Shown here: piece by piece, positions 26,533 through 34,187 of the stretch
Layout of the letters: each line of letters begins with the position of its first letter
Position numbering within the stretch: the stretch's first letter is position 1
DNA from: UBA6168 sp041392505
Lineage (GTDB): Bacteria > Bacteroidota > Bacteroidia > Chitinophagales > Saprospiraceae
Length of the DNA: 64,000 bases
Assembly (NCBI GenBank): GCA_041392505.1
Contig: JAWKLX010000042.1
Coordinates: 14,061 to 78,060, forward strand
Direction of reading: 5' to 3'
Notes under the pieces: generated by a model
What the model was told of the DNA's origin: nothing
Database searches by the model: none
What the model saw: the letters and a program-made list of their open reading frames with translations, nothing else
Program-made: the position numbers and the translations under genes

Positions 26533-27671
26533 CGGATAATAACCCGGGTTCCGTCCCCAATTGAAACCTCAATGGGAGTCAGGTCAATGCCGAACCGGTT
26601 TCTATATTGTTTTGATACCTGTTCCACAAACTGTGCTGCCGACTTGTTTTCTAGGATATTGATCGTACAGCCCCCAAAGCCGCCACCCATCATCCTACTG
26701 CCAAGGACATAGTCTTCATCCAAAGTTTTTTGCACCAGGAAGTCCAGTTCTGGGCAGCTCACTTCATAATCGTTTTGCAGGCTGAAATGGGATTGGTACA
26801 TCAATTGGCCCAGCAATTGGTGATTCCCTTCCTGCATTGCCTTGGTCGCTTCCAATACCCGCTGGTTTTCGGAAACCACGTGGTGGCAACGGCGGAAAAT
26901 ATGCTCCGGCATTTTTTCCTTGGCTTCCACTATCTGGTCTAAATTCACGTCCCGTAAATTGTTTATCCCACTATATTTTTTTTTCAAAACAGCGACCCCT
27001 TCTCCACATTCTGCCCGGCGTGTGTTGTACTCCGAGGATGCCAGAGAATGCGAAACATTGGTGTTTAGTAGGAGCAACTGGTAGTCACCCAGTTCTAATG
27101 GGAAATATTGGAATTCGAGGCTCCGGCAGTCCAACAACATGACCTTCCCTTTTTCTCCCATCATGCTGGCAAACTGGTCCATGATGCCGCACCTCATACC
27201 GACAAAATTATGTTCGGCCATCTGGGATGCCTTGATTAGCTGCCACTTATTAAAACCAAGGCCGAACAGTTCGTTCAGCGCAACGGCAAACCCGCATTCC
27301 AATGCGGCCGAGGAACTTGTGCCGCTGCCTATGGGCACCCGGCTTTCAAACTCAGCGTCAAAACCCTTGATCTCAGCACCGATTTTTTGCAATTCATGTA
27401 TTACGCCCATCACGTAGTTCGGCCAGCCGTCCTTTACTGGCTGCATGTTTTTGAGATCGAACGAAAAGGGCTCGTTGAGATCGGCAGCTATTATGTTTGC
27501 CTGCGAATCTGTTCCGTTTAGCCACATTTTTACCGTCAGTTTTCTGTCGATTGCGGCGGGCAGCACAAAGCCGTCGTTGTAGTCGGTGTGCTCCCCGATG
27601 ATGTTGATGCGGCCGGGGGCTTCCACGATAATGCTGTCAGCTGCCTGTTTTTTTGAAAAATCCATTTTCAA
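26529..27671 (-). CDS. galK: Galactokinase
   Basis: A 380-residue GHMP-family kinase that phosphorylates galactose at C1. Signature blocks are GRINIIGEHTDYNDGFVLP (galactokinase signature), PIGSGTSSSAALECGFAVA (the GHMP ATP loop), MRCGIMDQFAS and the C-terminal GSRMMGGGFGGCTI. It is the first gene of a galK-galT pair. No mutarotase, epimerase or transporter gene is adjacent. Confidence 0.95.
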   Translation of the reverse strand: MKMDFSKKQAADSIIVEAPGRINIIGEHTDYNDGFVLPAAIDRKLTVKMWLNGTDSQANIIAADLNEPFSFDLKNMQPVKDGWPNYVMGVIHELQKIGAEIKGFDAEFESRVPIGSGTSSSAALECGFAVALNELFGLGFNKWQLIKASQMAEHNFVGMRCGIMDQFASMMGEKGKVMLLDCRSLEFQYFPLELGDYQLLLLNTNVSHSLASSEYNTRRAECGEGVAVLKKKYSGINNLRDVNLDQIVEAKEKMPEHIFRRCHHVVSENQRVLEATKAMQEGNHQLLGQLMYQSHFSLQNDYEVSCPELDFLVQKTLDEDYVLGSRMMGGGFGGCTINILENKSAAQFVEQVSKQYRNRFGIDLTPIEVSIGDGTRVIIR

Positions 27672-27806
27672 CGCAAGTGATATTCATTAGCTTTTAAAGG
27701 AAACTTGAATTCTAAAAGCCAAAACGATAAGTGTAAAGCAAACTCTTATTTTGGGCGCCTCAAAATTTTACTGATCCTTTTAATGTAACAGCCAGAAAAA
27801 AACCTT

Positions 27807-28085
27807 CTATCGGGAGGAAGCTCCATTTTGATCGCTGTTGACCACATCTTCTATAGATTTGGTTTGGAGCATGGAAGATGATGGGACTAATACAGGAGTG
27901 TTAAAAAATAAGGTGGTGTATCCAATGTAAGGCAATTCATTTTCAAATCTCAAATGGCGATTTGGGAAAAGCAACAAGTGTAATCCGATGAAAATAATCA
28001 GAAATAGCCCCATGAACAAGAGCATGAGACAGTCATATATTTTTTTTTGGCGATTCCATAGTATGGGTACATAACTAACACTCAT
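27807..28085 (-). CDS. Small membrane protein, unknown
   Basis: A 92-residue protein with one strong hydrophobic segment (about 19-40, LMLLFMGLFLIIFIGLHLLLF) after a short basic N-terminus, and a polar C-terminal tail. I recognise no family. It is 11 bases downstream of the next gene in the same direction and probably the last gene of a three-gene unit of small membrane proteins. Confidence 0.6.
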   Translation of the reverse strand: MSVSYVPILWNRQKKIYDCLMLLFMGLFLIIFIGLHLLLFPNRHLRFENELPYIGYTTLFFNTPVLVPSSSMLQTKSIEDVVNSDQNGASSR

Positions 28086-28096
28086 GGTTTGGCGAT

Positions 28097-28534
28097 TCAG
28101 ATTTTTAAAAATTCAATTTGGATGTTTTTGATAGGATCAAAAAAGAGCACAAAGCGATTAGTGCTGATGTATTCTCTAGTATCGAAACGGTAAATATTTT
28201 GGCTGCCGAGGCCACCGATCAAAATGCCATCTTCCGGTCTTGTCATTTCATTTTCCACTAAATAAACCAAGGTAGCGGGATTGGTCAACGGTGTTAGCAC
28301 TTCGATTTCTAACTGTTGCCCACCCGTATCTGCATCGCCTCTAAGAGCAATGGCATAATGCTCTGAGAAGGCTTTGCCTAATATTTCTGTCAGGGCAACA
28401 GGCTGATAATTTGCCATTTCCAGGACAGGTTGTTCTTGTGGAATGACGGCAATGGCTGCCACAAACAGCAGCGGCATAAAACCCGCCAGAAAAAACCATG
28501 TATAGCGGTGGTATTTCCGTAATGTAGGTGTCAT
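28097..28534 (-). CDS. Single-pass envelope protein, unknown
   Basis: A 145-residue protein beginning MTPTLRKYHRYTWFFLAGF, with one membrane segment (about 13-33) and a soluble, probably periplasmic domain rich in beta strands. A longer frame upstream overlaps the preceding gene; the start at 28534 is chosen because its ATG overlaps that gene's stop by 4 bases, typical of coupled genes. No family recognised. Confidence 0.65.
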   Translation of the reverse strand: MTPTLRKYHRYTWFFLAGFMPLLFVAAIAVIPQEQPVLEMANYQPVALTEILGKAFSEHYAIALRGDADTGGQQLEIEVLTPLTNPATLVYLVENEMTRPEDGILIGGLGSQNIYRFDTREYISTNRFVLFFDPIKNIQIEFLKI

Positions 28535-28734
28535 GTGTGTTTGAGGATTCTTTTCAATAAATATGGCCAAAGCAACACCGAACCGGGCAGTAGCATCAAG
28601 CGCATTTTCCACGGTGCGCTATGCATTCCATCATCTATTTTTCGGACGCCATTTGCTATGAACCACATGGCAAACAGCAACCCCAAAAACAAGGAGGAAT
28701 AAAAGACATAAACTGAAATGGTAGCGATAATCAT
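28531..28734 (-). CDS. Small two-helix membrane protein, unknown
   Basis: A 67-residue protein with a hydrophobic N-terminal helix (about 6-28) and a second segment (about 48-60, MLLPGSVLLWPYLL). Overlap of 4 bases with the next gene indicates translational coupling. It lies 42 bases downstream of the DinB-like gene. No family recognised; the three genes 28734 to 27807 likely act together in the inner membrane. Confidence 0.6.
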   Translation of the reverse strand: MIIATISVYVFYSSLFLGLLFAMWFIANGVRKIDDGMHSAPWKMRLMLLPGSVLLWPYLLKRILKHT

Positions 28735-28776
28735 GATGAATGACTGTGAAAAATTACCCGTCGTTTTAAGTGTATT

Positions 28777-29310
28777 TTATTCCCCCGCAGCGGAATGGCC
28801 CACCTGAACTTTGCGGTTGTGGATTGTCGAAGCGGCTACCCCAAAATGCTCAGGTAGTCCCAAACATGGTGCGACAATGTTCAACCCTATTTTTATCATT
28901 GCAAAATGATGGGTGGTATGTTCTATATTGTATAATAATTCCCGTTTCATCGAAGTATCGATAATAGAGGAACTACCGGAAATATAATTGAAGCTTTTTA
29001 TATGGAGTTTTACATTTTTCGAAAATAGAGTTAATTGCCCCATAATTTTATCTATTATTTTCAAAGCATATTTTGGGTCACTTTCAATTTGTCGGTCGCG
29101 TTGCCGATCATCATAGTTCAATATTTTATTCTCATGCTTCATGCAATCCAATAGACATAAATAAAACTCAATAAAATGTCGGGTATGCTGCCCGATAGTA
29201 GAGCCTGAAAATACGGGCAATGGAAAACAATAAGATGTAGCGGAAACTCTGTTTAAGAAAAATTTTGCGTCCTCCATTTGTCGAATTGCATTGTTTATAA
29301 GCGAGTCCAT
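28777..29310 (-). CDS. DinB-like four-helix metal-binding protein
   Basis: A 177-residue protein of the DinB/YfiT superfamily, with the expected metal ligands H42 (GSTIGQHTRHFIEFY) and H131-x3-H135 (YNIEHTTHHFAMIKIG). Members include thiol-dependent transferases and stress proteins; the activity here is unknown. It lies 19 bases downstream of the gene at 29330-29698 and probably belongs to the unit starting at the SDR gene, which carries the shared palindromic operator. Confidence 0.8.
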   Translation of the reverse strand: MDSLINNAIRQMEDAKFFLNRVSATSYCFPLPVFSGSTIGQHTRHFIEFYLCLLDCMKHENKILNYDDRQRDRQIESDPKYALKIIDKIMGQLTLFSKNVKLHIKSFNYISGSSSIIDTSMKRELLYNIEHTTHHFAMIKIGLNIVAPCLGLPEHFGVAASTIHNRKVQVGHSAAGE

Positions 29311-29329
29311 TTTATGTGTATATTTTTAT

Positions 29330-29698
29330 TTACCAAATACTGAAAGTTTGTAATTCTGAAAACAAGGGGAAAAACTGTAATTTTAAATCCTTAAGTTGTT
29401 GCCGTAAAGCGGTCATATTGTTTTGCAGGTTTATTGCTTTTTCATTTACACCAATAAAATGATCTAATTCTGGAATTACTTTTTCTTCGTATTTTGAAAA
29501 TGCATCCAGAAGGAAATACAAAGTTGGTTTGTTACGGGACGTACCATTTTGAATACCTAACCTCAATAGTTTTTTATAAAAGGCCACTTCCTCCTGTATG
29601 TAATTTAATTCTTCTTTTAATTGACTAAAATGCATTGGTTTAACCAATGGTTTTAAATTGGCTTTTTGTGGCTTGGTATTTAAATAAGCAACGGTCAT
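29330..29698 (-). CDS. Hypothetical helical protein
   Basis: A 122-residue, mostly helical soluble protein without signal peptide or membrane segments (HFSQLKEELNYIQEEVAFYK, AINLQNNMTALRQQLKDLK). It could form a coiled-coil dimer. No family recognised. It sits between the SDR gene and the DinB-like gene in the same direction. Confidence 0.65.
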   Translation of the reverse strand: MTVAYLNTKPQKANLKPLVKPMHFSQLKEELNYIQEEVAFYKKLLRLGIQNGTSRNKPTLYFLLDAFSKYEEKVIPELDHFIGVNEKAINLQNNMTALRQQLKDLKLQFFPLFSELQTFSIW

Positions 29699-29752
29699 GT
29701 TTTAATTGTTTTTTTTTGGTTTGAAAATATTTGGTTGTCAAATAGCTTATGA

Positions 29753-30439
29753 TTAAGCTTCATTATACATTTTGATCGTAGTTTCCCGAATATTTTGGCC
29801 AGTATCTGAAAGTATGAATGCAATCGTCTCAGCAATATCAGATGCTTTTACCCATTTTGAAAAATCAGCATCAGGCATGCCAGCTTTATTCGCAGGAGTG
29901 TCAATAATACTGGGTATAATAACGGTAGCTGAAATATTTTTTCCTCTTCCAACATCATTTATCAATTCCACTAAATGCATGACCATTGCCTTAGACAAAG
30001 CATACGCCAGCATGTTTTTCCCCGCTTCTGCATCCAATGCGGGGCGTGCGCCAATAAAAACAAACTGCCCGCCACCATTTTTTTCAAAATATTTGATTAA
30101 AGGGCGGACAATAAAATAGGCTGATTTAAAATTTAATGAAACTTGCTTGTCTATGGCTGTGCTGTCAGTTTCTTCGAAATCACCCAATGCAAATCCGCCA
30201 ACCAATAATACAGCGGCCTTTAAATTTGGATGATTTTGGGTGATCTCATTGACGTATTGTTGTGTTTCTGACTCATCGGTTAAATTAATCATTTGAATAT
30301 TTTGAGTCATTTTTTGAAGTTCAGGCTCGGCGCTGCTTCTGCCTATTGTGGCTAATATATTGTAACCTTTTTTATATAGGTTTTTAGTGACTTCGGTTCC
30401 GAGATTACCATTGGCCCCGGTGATTAGAATTGTTTTCAT
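29753..30439 (-). CDS. Short-chain dehydrogenase/reductase (SDR)
   Basis: A 228-residue NAD(P)-binding Rossmann protein with the glycine motif TGANGNLG (residues 7-14), a VFIGARPAL strand with the active-site region, and the catalytic YALSK (Y-x3-K). The substrate is unknown. It is the first gene of a unit that includes 29698, the DinB-like gene and perhaps the three small membrane genes. Its promoter carries the shared TGTTAC-N4-GTAACA palindrome. Confidence 0.88.
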   Translation of the reverse strand: MKTILITGANGNLGTEVTKNLYKKGYNILATIGRSSAEPELQKMTQNIQMINLTDESETQQYVNEITQNHPNLKAAVLLVGGFALGDFEETDSTAIDKQVSLNFKSAYFIVRPLIKYFEKNGGGQFVFIGARPALDAEAGKNMLAYALSKAMVMHLVELINDVGRGKNISATVIIPSIIDTPANKAGMPDADFSKWVKASDIAETIAFILSDTGQNIRETTIKMYNEA

Positions 30440-30476
30440 TCGATTTTTATTGTGGTTTTATTTTGAATTGATAGCG

Positions 30477-30521
30477 CAAAGATGGGCGTTTTATATTAGG
30501 TGACTTGTTACTAACGTAACA
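30477..30521 (-). promoter_or_regulatory. Regulon site 1: palindrome and promoter of the SDR unit
   Basis: The palindrome TGTTAC-TAAC-GTAACA (30506-30521) is perfect in both half sites. A -7-like element CATCTTTG on the minus strand occupies 30477-30484. The palindrome centre is 36.5 bases from the last base of the -7 element, placing it at about -41 from the transcription start, as in class II Crp/Fnr promoters. Confidence 0.82.
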
Positions 30522-30551
30522 GTATTTAAAATTTGCCAAAATAAATTTGCT

Positions 30552-31379
30552 TCACTTGGGCTGCAAAGGAGTTATTTCCAATAACTCTGATGGGCCGAGC
30601 ACCTCGTAGGTGTTGCAATTGTGTTGATGCCCAGACAAGTGGCATTTCATGGAAAGGCAATTTCCATTATGCGCCCAGCGGTACACTTTTCTATAAATAA
30701 AACCAGCCAACATCATACCTCCAATTGGTGCTGAAAAATATATCCACCAAGCCGTCCAAATATGGGAAGGGAAAGCAGATGCAAAAGTGCGGGCAGGGTT
30801 GATACTCATTCCGGAAAAAGGCGCTTCGAATGTAATATATATGGCCACTAAAAAACCAGCGACCCATCCTGTATAATCCGCATATTTTGAATTGCTCATT
30901 AGTAGAACAACCAATAGTAATAAAAATGAAATAAAAAATTCGGCAACAAAAGCCATGGTAACACCTTTATTCCCTGGAATGGTAACGGCATAGTTTACAC
31001 CCGCCTCCATGATCAAATCAGGTGTCGCCCAAACGAAAAATAATACGCCTAAAGTGCCACCAATAAATTGCGACAAAATATACCAAACTGCATTGGCGGC
31101 ACTGATTCGTTCCATCTGTAAGAAGGCTAATGTCACAGCAGGGTTCATGTGTGCGCCTGAGCGTTTTCCCCAAGGAGAGTATATTAATAACACTGCAGTT
31201 GTACCCATCGCCAACCCCATAAGAAAACGTCGGAAAAATGGGTCAGCCAATTTCATGTGAATTGGTGATTGTGGGTGTTCCAATAAAATAACAAAGAAGC
31301 AAGCACTGACCATGAACATACCCAGTGCCCATGCTTCAATGAAATAGTTTTGCCAGTTATTCTTTAATGCATTCAACAT
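30552..31379 (-). CDS. MIP-family channel (aquaporin/glycerol facilitator)
   Basis: A channel of about 275 residues with six membrane helices and both NPA boxes, HMNPAVTLAF and SINPARTFASAFPS. The C-terminal extension after the sixth helix carries a short Cys/His-rich stretch (CLSMKCHLSGHQHNC), unusual for the family. An in-frame ATG 33 bases upstream exists; the start MLNALKNNWQNYFIEAWALG is preferred. Water or small polyol conduction would fit an osmotic role together with the neighbouring glucan hydrolases, but selectivity was not deduced. Confidence 0.88.
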   Translation of the reverse strand: MLNALKNNWQNYFIEAWALGMFMVSACFFVILLEHPQSPIHMKLADPFFRRFLMGLAMGTTAVLLIYSPWGKRSGAHMNPAVTLAFLQMERISAANAVWYILSQFIGGTLGVLFFVWATPDLIMEAGVNYAVTIPGNKGVTMAFVAEFFISFLLLLVVLLMSNSKYADYTGWVAGFLVAIYITFEAPFSGMSINPARTFASAFPSHIWTAWWIYFSAPIGGMMLAGFIYRKVYRWAHNGNCLSMKCHLSGHQHNCNTYEVLGPSELLEITPLQPK

Positions 31380-31433
31380 TTTATTGGTATAATATAACGG
31401 TGTATAGGACAAAACTTAATAAAGCATATTTAT

Positions 31434-31560
31434 CAATGCGGAGCAGGAAACGACGTGTTTCAATTCGACATGACCAAGTGCTCCTCAAAGGGATTTAAAG
31501 GGGCACGTTGAGCCGTTGTAAGAAGTCGGGGTGATGCTGCCCCGCGTTATATAAATTTAT
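31434..31560. repeat. Dispersed repeat, copy also near 45.7 kb
   Basis: This stretch upstream of the aquaporin gene shares two blocks with 45669-45750: ATGCGGAGCAG (31436-31446 here) and GTGCTCCT...AAGGGGC (from about 31480). Its right end TGCTGCCCCGCGTTATATAA (31535) matches 5763-5791 and is also the imperfect complement of its own left end. No gene within. It may be a small mobile or regulatory repeat. Confidence 0.5.
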
Positions 31561-31592
31561 TTTTGTCCTGTACATAGATAATATAATTGAAG

Positions 31593-32078
31593 TTAAAAAT
31601 TAGATTGGCCAATAAACTTTTCCCAAGATTGATCGCCTTTTTTTAATAACTCCGATTCAGGGCTTTTTTGCTCATTCCAGCTTTCTAAGGTATTGGTGAA
31701 AAAGCGGTTGTAAAATAGAAGCAACCTGCCATTTGTGATTTTATAAGTCAATGGATCAACGTCAACTTTCTCCCCTTTTATGGACATGGCATAAGCGCAC
31801 CAGCCGCCATAAGCAGGTTGGTATTTTTTTGGATTTGCGATAAAGTCATTTTTGTTTGCTACACTGCTAAATCGATAAGTAATTCCATCATTGGTTGTAC
31901 TCCATTCTATTTTCCCTTTCAATGGTTTTCCATTGAAATAGGAGACAGGGTCATAGCCTTCTATAGCCAAGTGTTGTTTGTCTGTATTAAAATGTTTTTG
32001 ACGTTGGTCGATACTTTGGCCGTTAATGGAAACCGAGAACATGGTAAACAAAGTAATGGTGAAAATAAATTTAGTCAT
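31593..32078 (-). CDS. Secreted YHS-domain protein
   Basis: A 161-residue protein with a signal peptide (FIFTITLFTMFSVSINGQS) and one YHS-like domain (about 38-115; IEGYDPVSYFNGKPLKG, TYRFSSVANKNDFIANPKKY, PAYGGWCAYAMS). YHS domains are small Cys-containing modules proposed to bind metal. It is 21 bases downstream of the debranching-enzyme gene and so in its transcription unit. Related proteins are at 41176-42102 and 50225-50686. Confidence 0.85.
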   Translation of the reverse strand: MTKFIFTITLFTMFSVSINGQSIDQRQKHFNTDKQHLAIEGYDPVSYFNGKPLKGKIEWSTTNDGITYRFSSVANKNDFIANPKKYQPAYGGWCAYAMSIKGEKVDVDPLTYKITNGRLLLFYNRFFTNTLESWNEQKSPESELLKKGDQSWEKFIGQSNF

Positions 32079-32099
32079 GATTTTTTTATTTTTAAAAAT

Positions 32100-34094
32100 T
32101 TAAATTGTTGCTAAAGCTTTTCTATTTATGGTTTTGGTTGGTTTTTTAGCATATGCATCAATTAAGACTTTTAATAGCATCCCTACTGACCACGCTTGTT
32201 GTACACATCCTCGTCCTTCTGAAGGTGCGTCTCCATCAAAAATTTCTGAAATACCATGAATGCAACCCTCTTCATAAAAGTGATGGTTGATCGGCTTCGT
32301 CATTTTTAAAATTTCTGATTTTGCTTTTTTTGTAAATCCATTTATTTGCAAATGGGCTAAAAAATATTCTCCCAATAAAAAAGTCCACACTGTTCCTTGA
32401 TGATAGGCAGTATCTCGATGCCATTGGTCACCGCCATATTTTCCTTTGTAATCAAAATGGTTTGGGTCTAGCGAACGTAAGCCATAAGGGGTAAACAGTT
32501 TTTCTTCAATTAATTCCATTAATTGTTTCCCCTCTTTTTTCTCCAATAATGGATAAGGTAAACTAAGGGCATAAATTTGGTTAGGGCGAAAGGAATCATC
32601 CAGATATTCGTTAGGTATAATTACATCGTTTAGATAATTATTTTCATTGATGAAATACTTTCTAAAATTAGCTTTTACTTTTTGTACTAATTTTTTGAAT
32701 GGTGAATCGACATTCTGAATTAATTCAAAAAAATGATTATAAATCATCAGTGCATTGTACCACAGCGCATTGATTTCGACTGGGCAACCATGTCTTGGCG
32801 TTACAGTAAAATCACCGACTCTTGCATCCATCCATGTCAATTGCGACAAGCCTTTACCTCCAAATAGCAAGCCCTCTTCGAGCATGTGAATATTATATCG
32901 AGTGCCATTGATATGTGCCTCAATTATTTCCGTTAATTGTAAAAATATTTCTTCAATAAATTCAAGGTTGTTGAATTTTTCATAATATTCATGAAGTACG
33001 ATAAACAACCATAAAGTGGCATCAATGGTATTGTATTCTGGCTCTTCCCCCTGATCGGGAAATCGGTTAGGGAGCATACCGCCGTCCAGATATTTTAGAA
33101 AAGTTTTTAAAATAGATTCTGCCAATTCTTTTTTGCCCAATGCAATAACGAGCCCCCGCATGGCAATCATCGTATCCCGGCCCCAATCGGTAAACCAATG
33201 GTAGCCGGCAATGATAGTTTTACCGCCACTCGATTTTCGATGTACAATAAATTGGTCGGCTGCGATTGTTAAATCTGATAAAAAATCATCACCGACAGTA
33301 ATTGAATTAATTCGCTTTATTTCTTCGGCTTTTAATTTTTCGGAATCTTTTTTTACCGTTTCTTCGTCAAGGGAAAATGCGATATAAATACGCTCACCCG
33401 GTGAAATATTTGCTTCGATAGTGCCTATTGAAAAGGCATCTTCCTGAAAGTCCAGCCCCCGATATTTTTCTTTGGTATATTCAAAGTTTTTGTACCAATT
33501 TCTGTTTTCCTTAAACTCACCTTTTGAAAAAGAAAAATGCAAAGCAGGTGCGCCATAATGAGAATAAATGACACCAATATTTTCAGTTTTAAAATCTGTG
33601 TAATAATTAAAAAAAGGATTTTCTGAAAATAAACTGTGATAATCTCGATGCATAAAAAAAGGTGTCAAGCACAGGCCAAAAGAGCATTTGCCTGAATTTT
33701 CATATTCTACTATAGTAGTGTTTGAGCCATGCGGCATAAACACCTTTTTATTCAATTTGCAGCCATTTACATGATAAGTGAATGTAGGTATTGGACGCCG
33801 CTCAAAACTTTTTAAAAATTCATAACCATTTGGGTGAATTGTTCCGGGGTATTGATTAGCGGACAAACTCACTTCACTGTCTCGATGAAACATTAATGTC
33901 TCTTCGATTTTTGAAACCATCACAGTTCTATCGGTAGGCGGATTGAGCGAAGCAACCAATAGTCCATGATATCGGCGGGTATTTGCACCCGACAAAGAAG
34001 AAGATGCATATCCACCGATACCGTTGGTTATGAGCCACTCTTTGGAACTCAGCTCTTCAAATGAAGGAGAATTAAACTGCAATATGTTTTTCAT
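32100..34094 (-). CDS. Amylo-alpha-1,6-glucosidase (glycogen debranching enzyme type)
   Basis: A 664-residue cytoplasmic enzyme with the bacterial/archaeal GDE N-terminal domain (EWLITNGIGGYASSSLSGAN, RRYHGLLVASL) and a C-terminal (alpha/alpha)6 catalytic domain (YHWFTDWGRDTMIAMRGLV, GGMLPNRFPDQGEEPEYN, QHWHRDTAYHQGTVW-like DQWHRDTAYHQGTVWTFLLG). It hydrolyses alpha-1,6 branches of glycogen, releasing glucose. It starts 75 bases after a copy of the shared palindrome and is followed by a YHS-domain gene. Confidence 0.92.
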   Translation of the reverse strand: MKNILQFNSPSFEELSSKEWLITNGIGGYASSSLSGANTRRYHGLLVASLNPPTDRTVMVSKIEETLMFHRDSEVSLSANQYPGTIHPNGYEFLKSFERRPIPTFTYHVNGCKLNKKVFMPHGSNTTIVEYENSGKCSFGLCLTPFFMHRDYHSLFSENPFFNYYTDFKTENIGVIYSHYGAPALHFSFSKGEFKENRNWYKNFEYTKEKYRGLDFQEDAFSIGTIEANISPGERIYIAFSLDEETVKKDSEKLKAEEIKRINSITVGDDFLSDLTIAADQFIVHRKSSGGKTIIAGYHWFTDWGRDTMIAMRGLVIALGKKELAESILKTFLKYLDGGMLPNRFPDQGEEPEYNTIDATLWLFIVLHEYYEKFNNLEFIEEIFLQLTEIIEAHINGTRYNIHMLEEGLLFGGKGLSQLTWMDARVGDFTVTPRHGCPVEINALWYNALMIYNHFFELIQNVDSPFKKLVQKVKANFRKYFINENNYLNDVIIPNEYLDDSFRPNQIYALSLPYPLLEKKEGKQLMELIEEKLFTPYGLRSLDPNHFDYKGKYGGDQWHRDTAYHQGTVWTFLLGEYFLAHLQINGFTKKAKSEILKMTKPINHHFYEEGCIHGISEIFDGDAPSEGRGCVQQAWSVGMLLKVLIDAYAKKPTKTINRKALATI

Positions 34095-34131
34095 TTGGTT
34101 TGTATGATTTTTTGAATCACTTTATTTATTA

Positions 34132-34177
34132 CAAAAATGAACAAGCGGGGAATACTATATTATTACATCGGTAACAA
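34132..34177 (-). promoter_or_regulatory. Regulon site 2: palindrome and promoter of the debranching unit
   Basis: TATTAC-ATCG-GTAACA (34162-34177) has one mismatch to the palindrome. A -7-like element CATTTTTG (minus strand) lies at 34132-34139. The centre is 37.5 bases from the end of the -7 element, one more than the other five sites. The site lies 10 bases past the stop codon end of the upstream glucosidase gene. Confidence 0.75.
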
Positions 34178-34187
34178 ACCCTTCATT

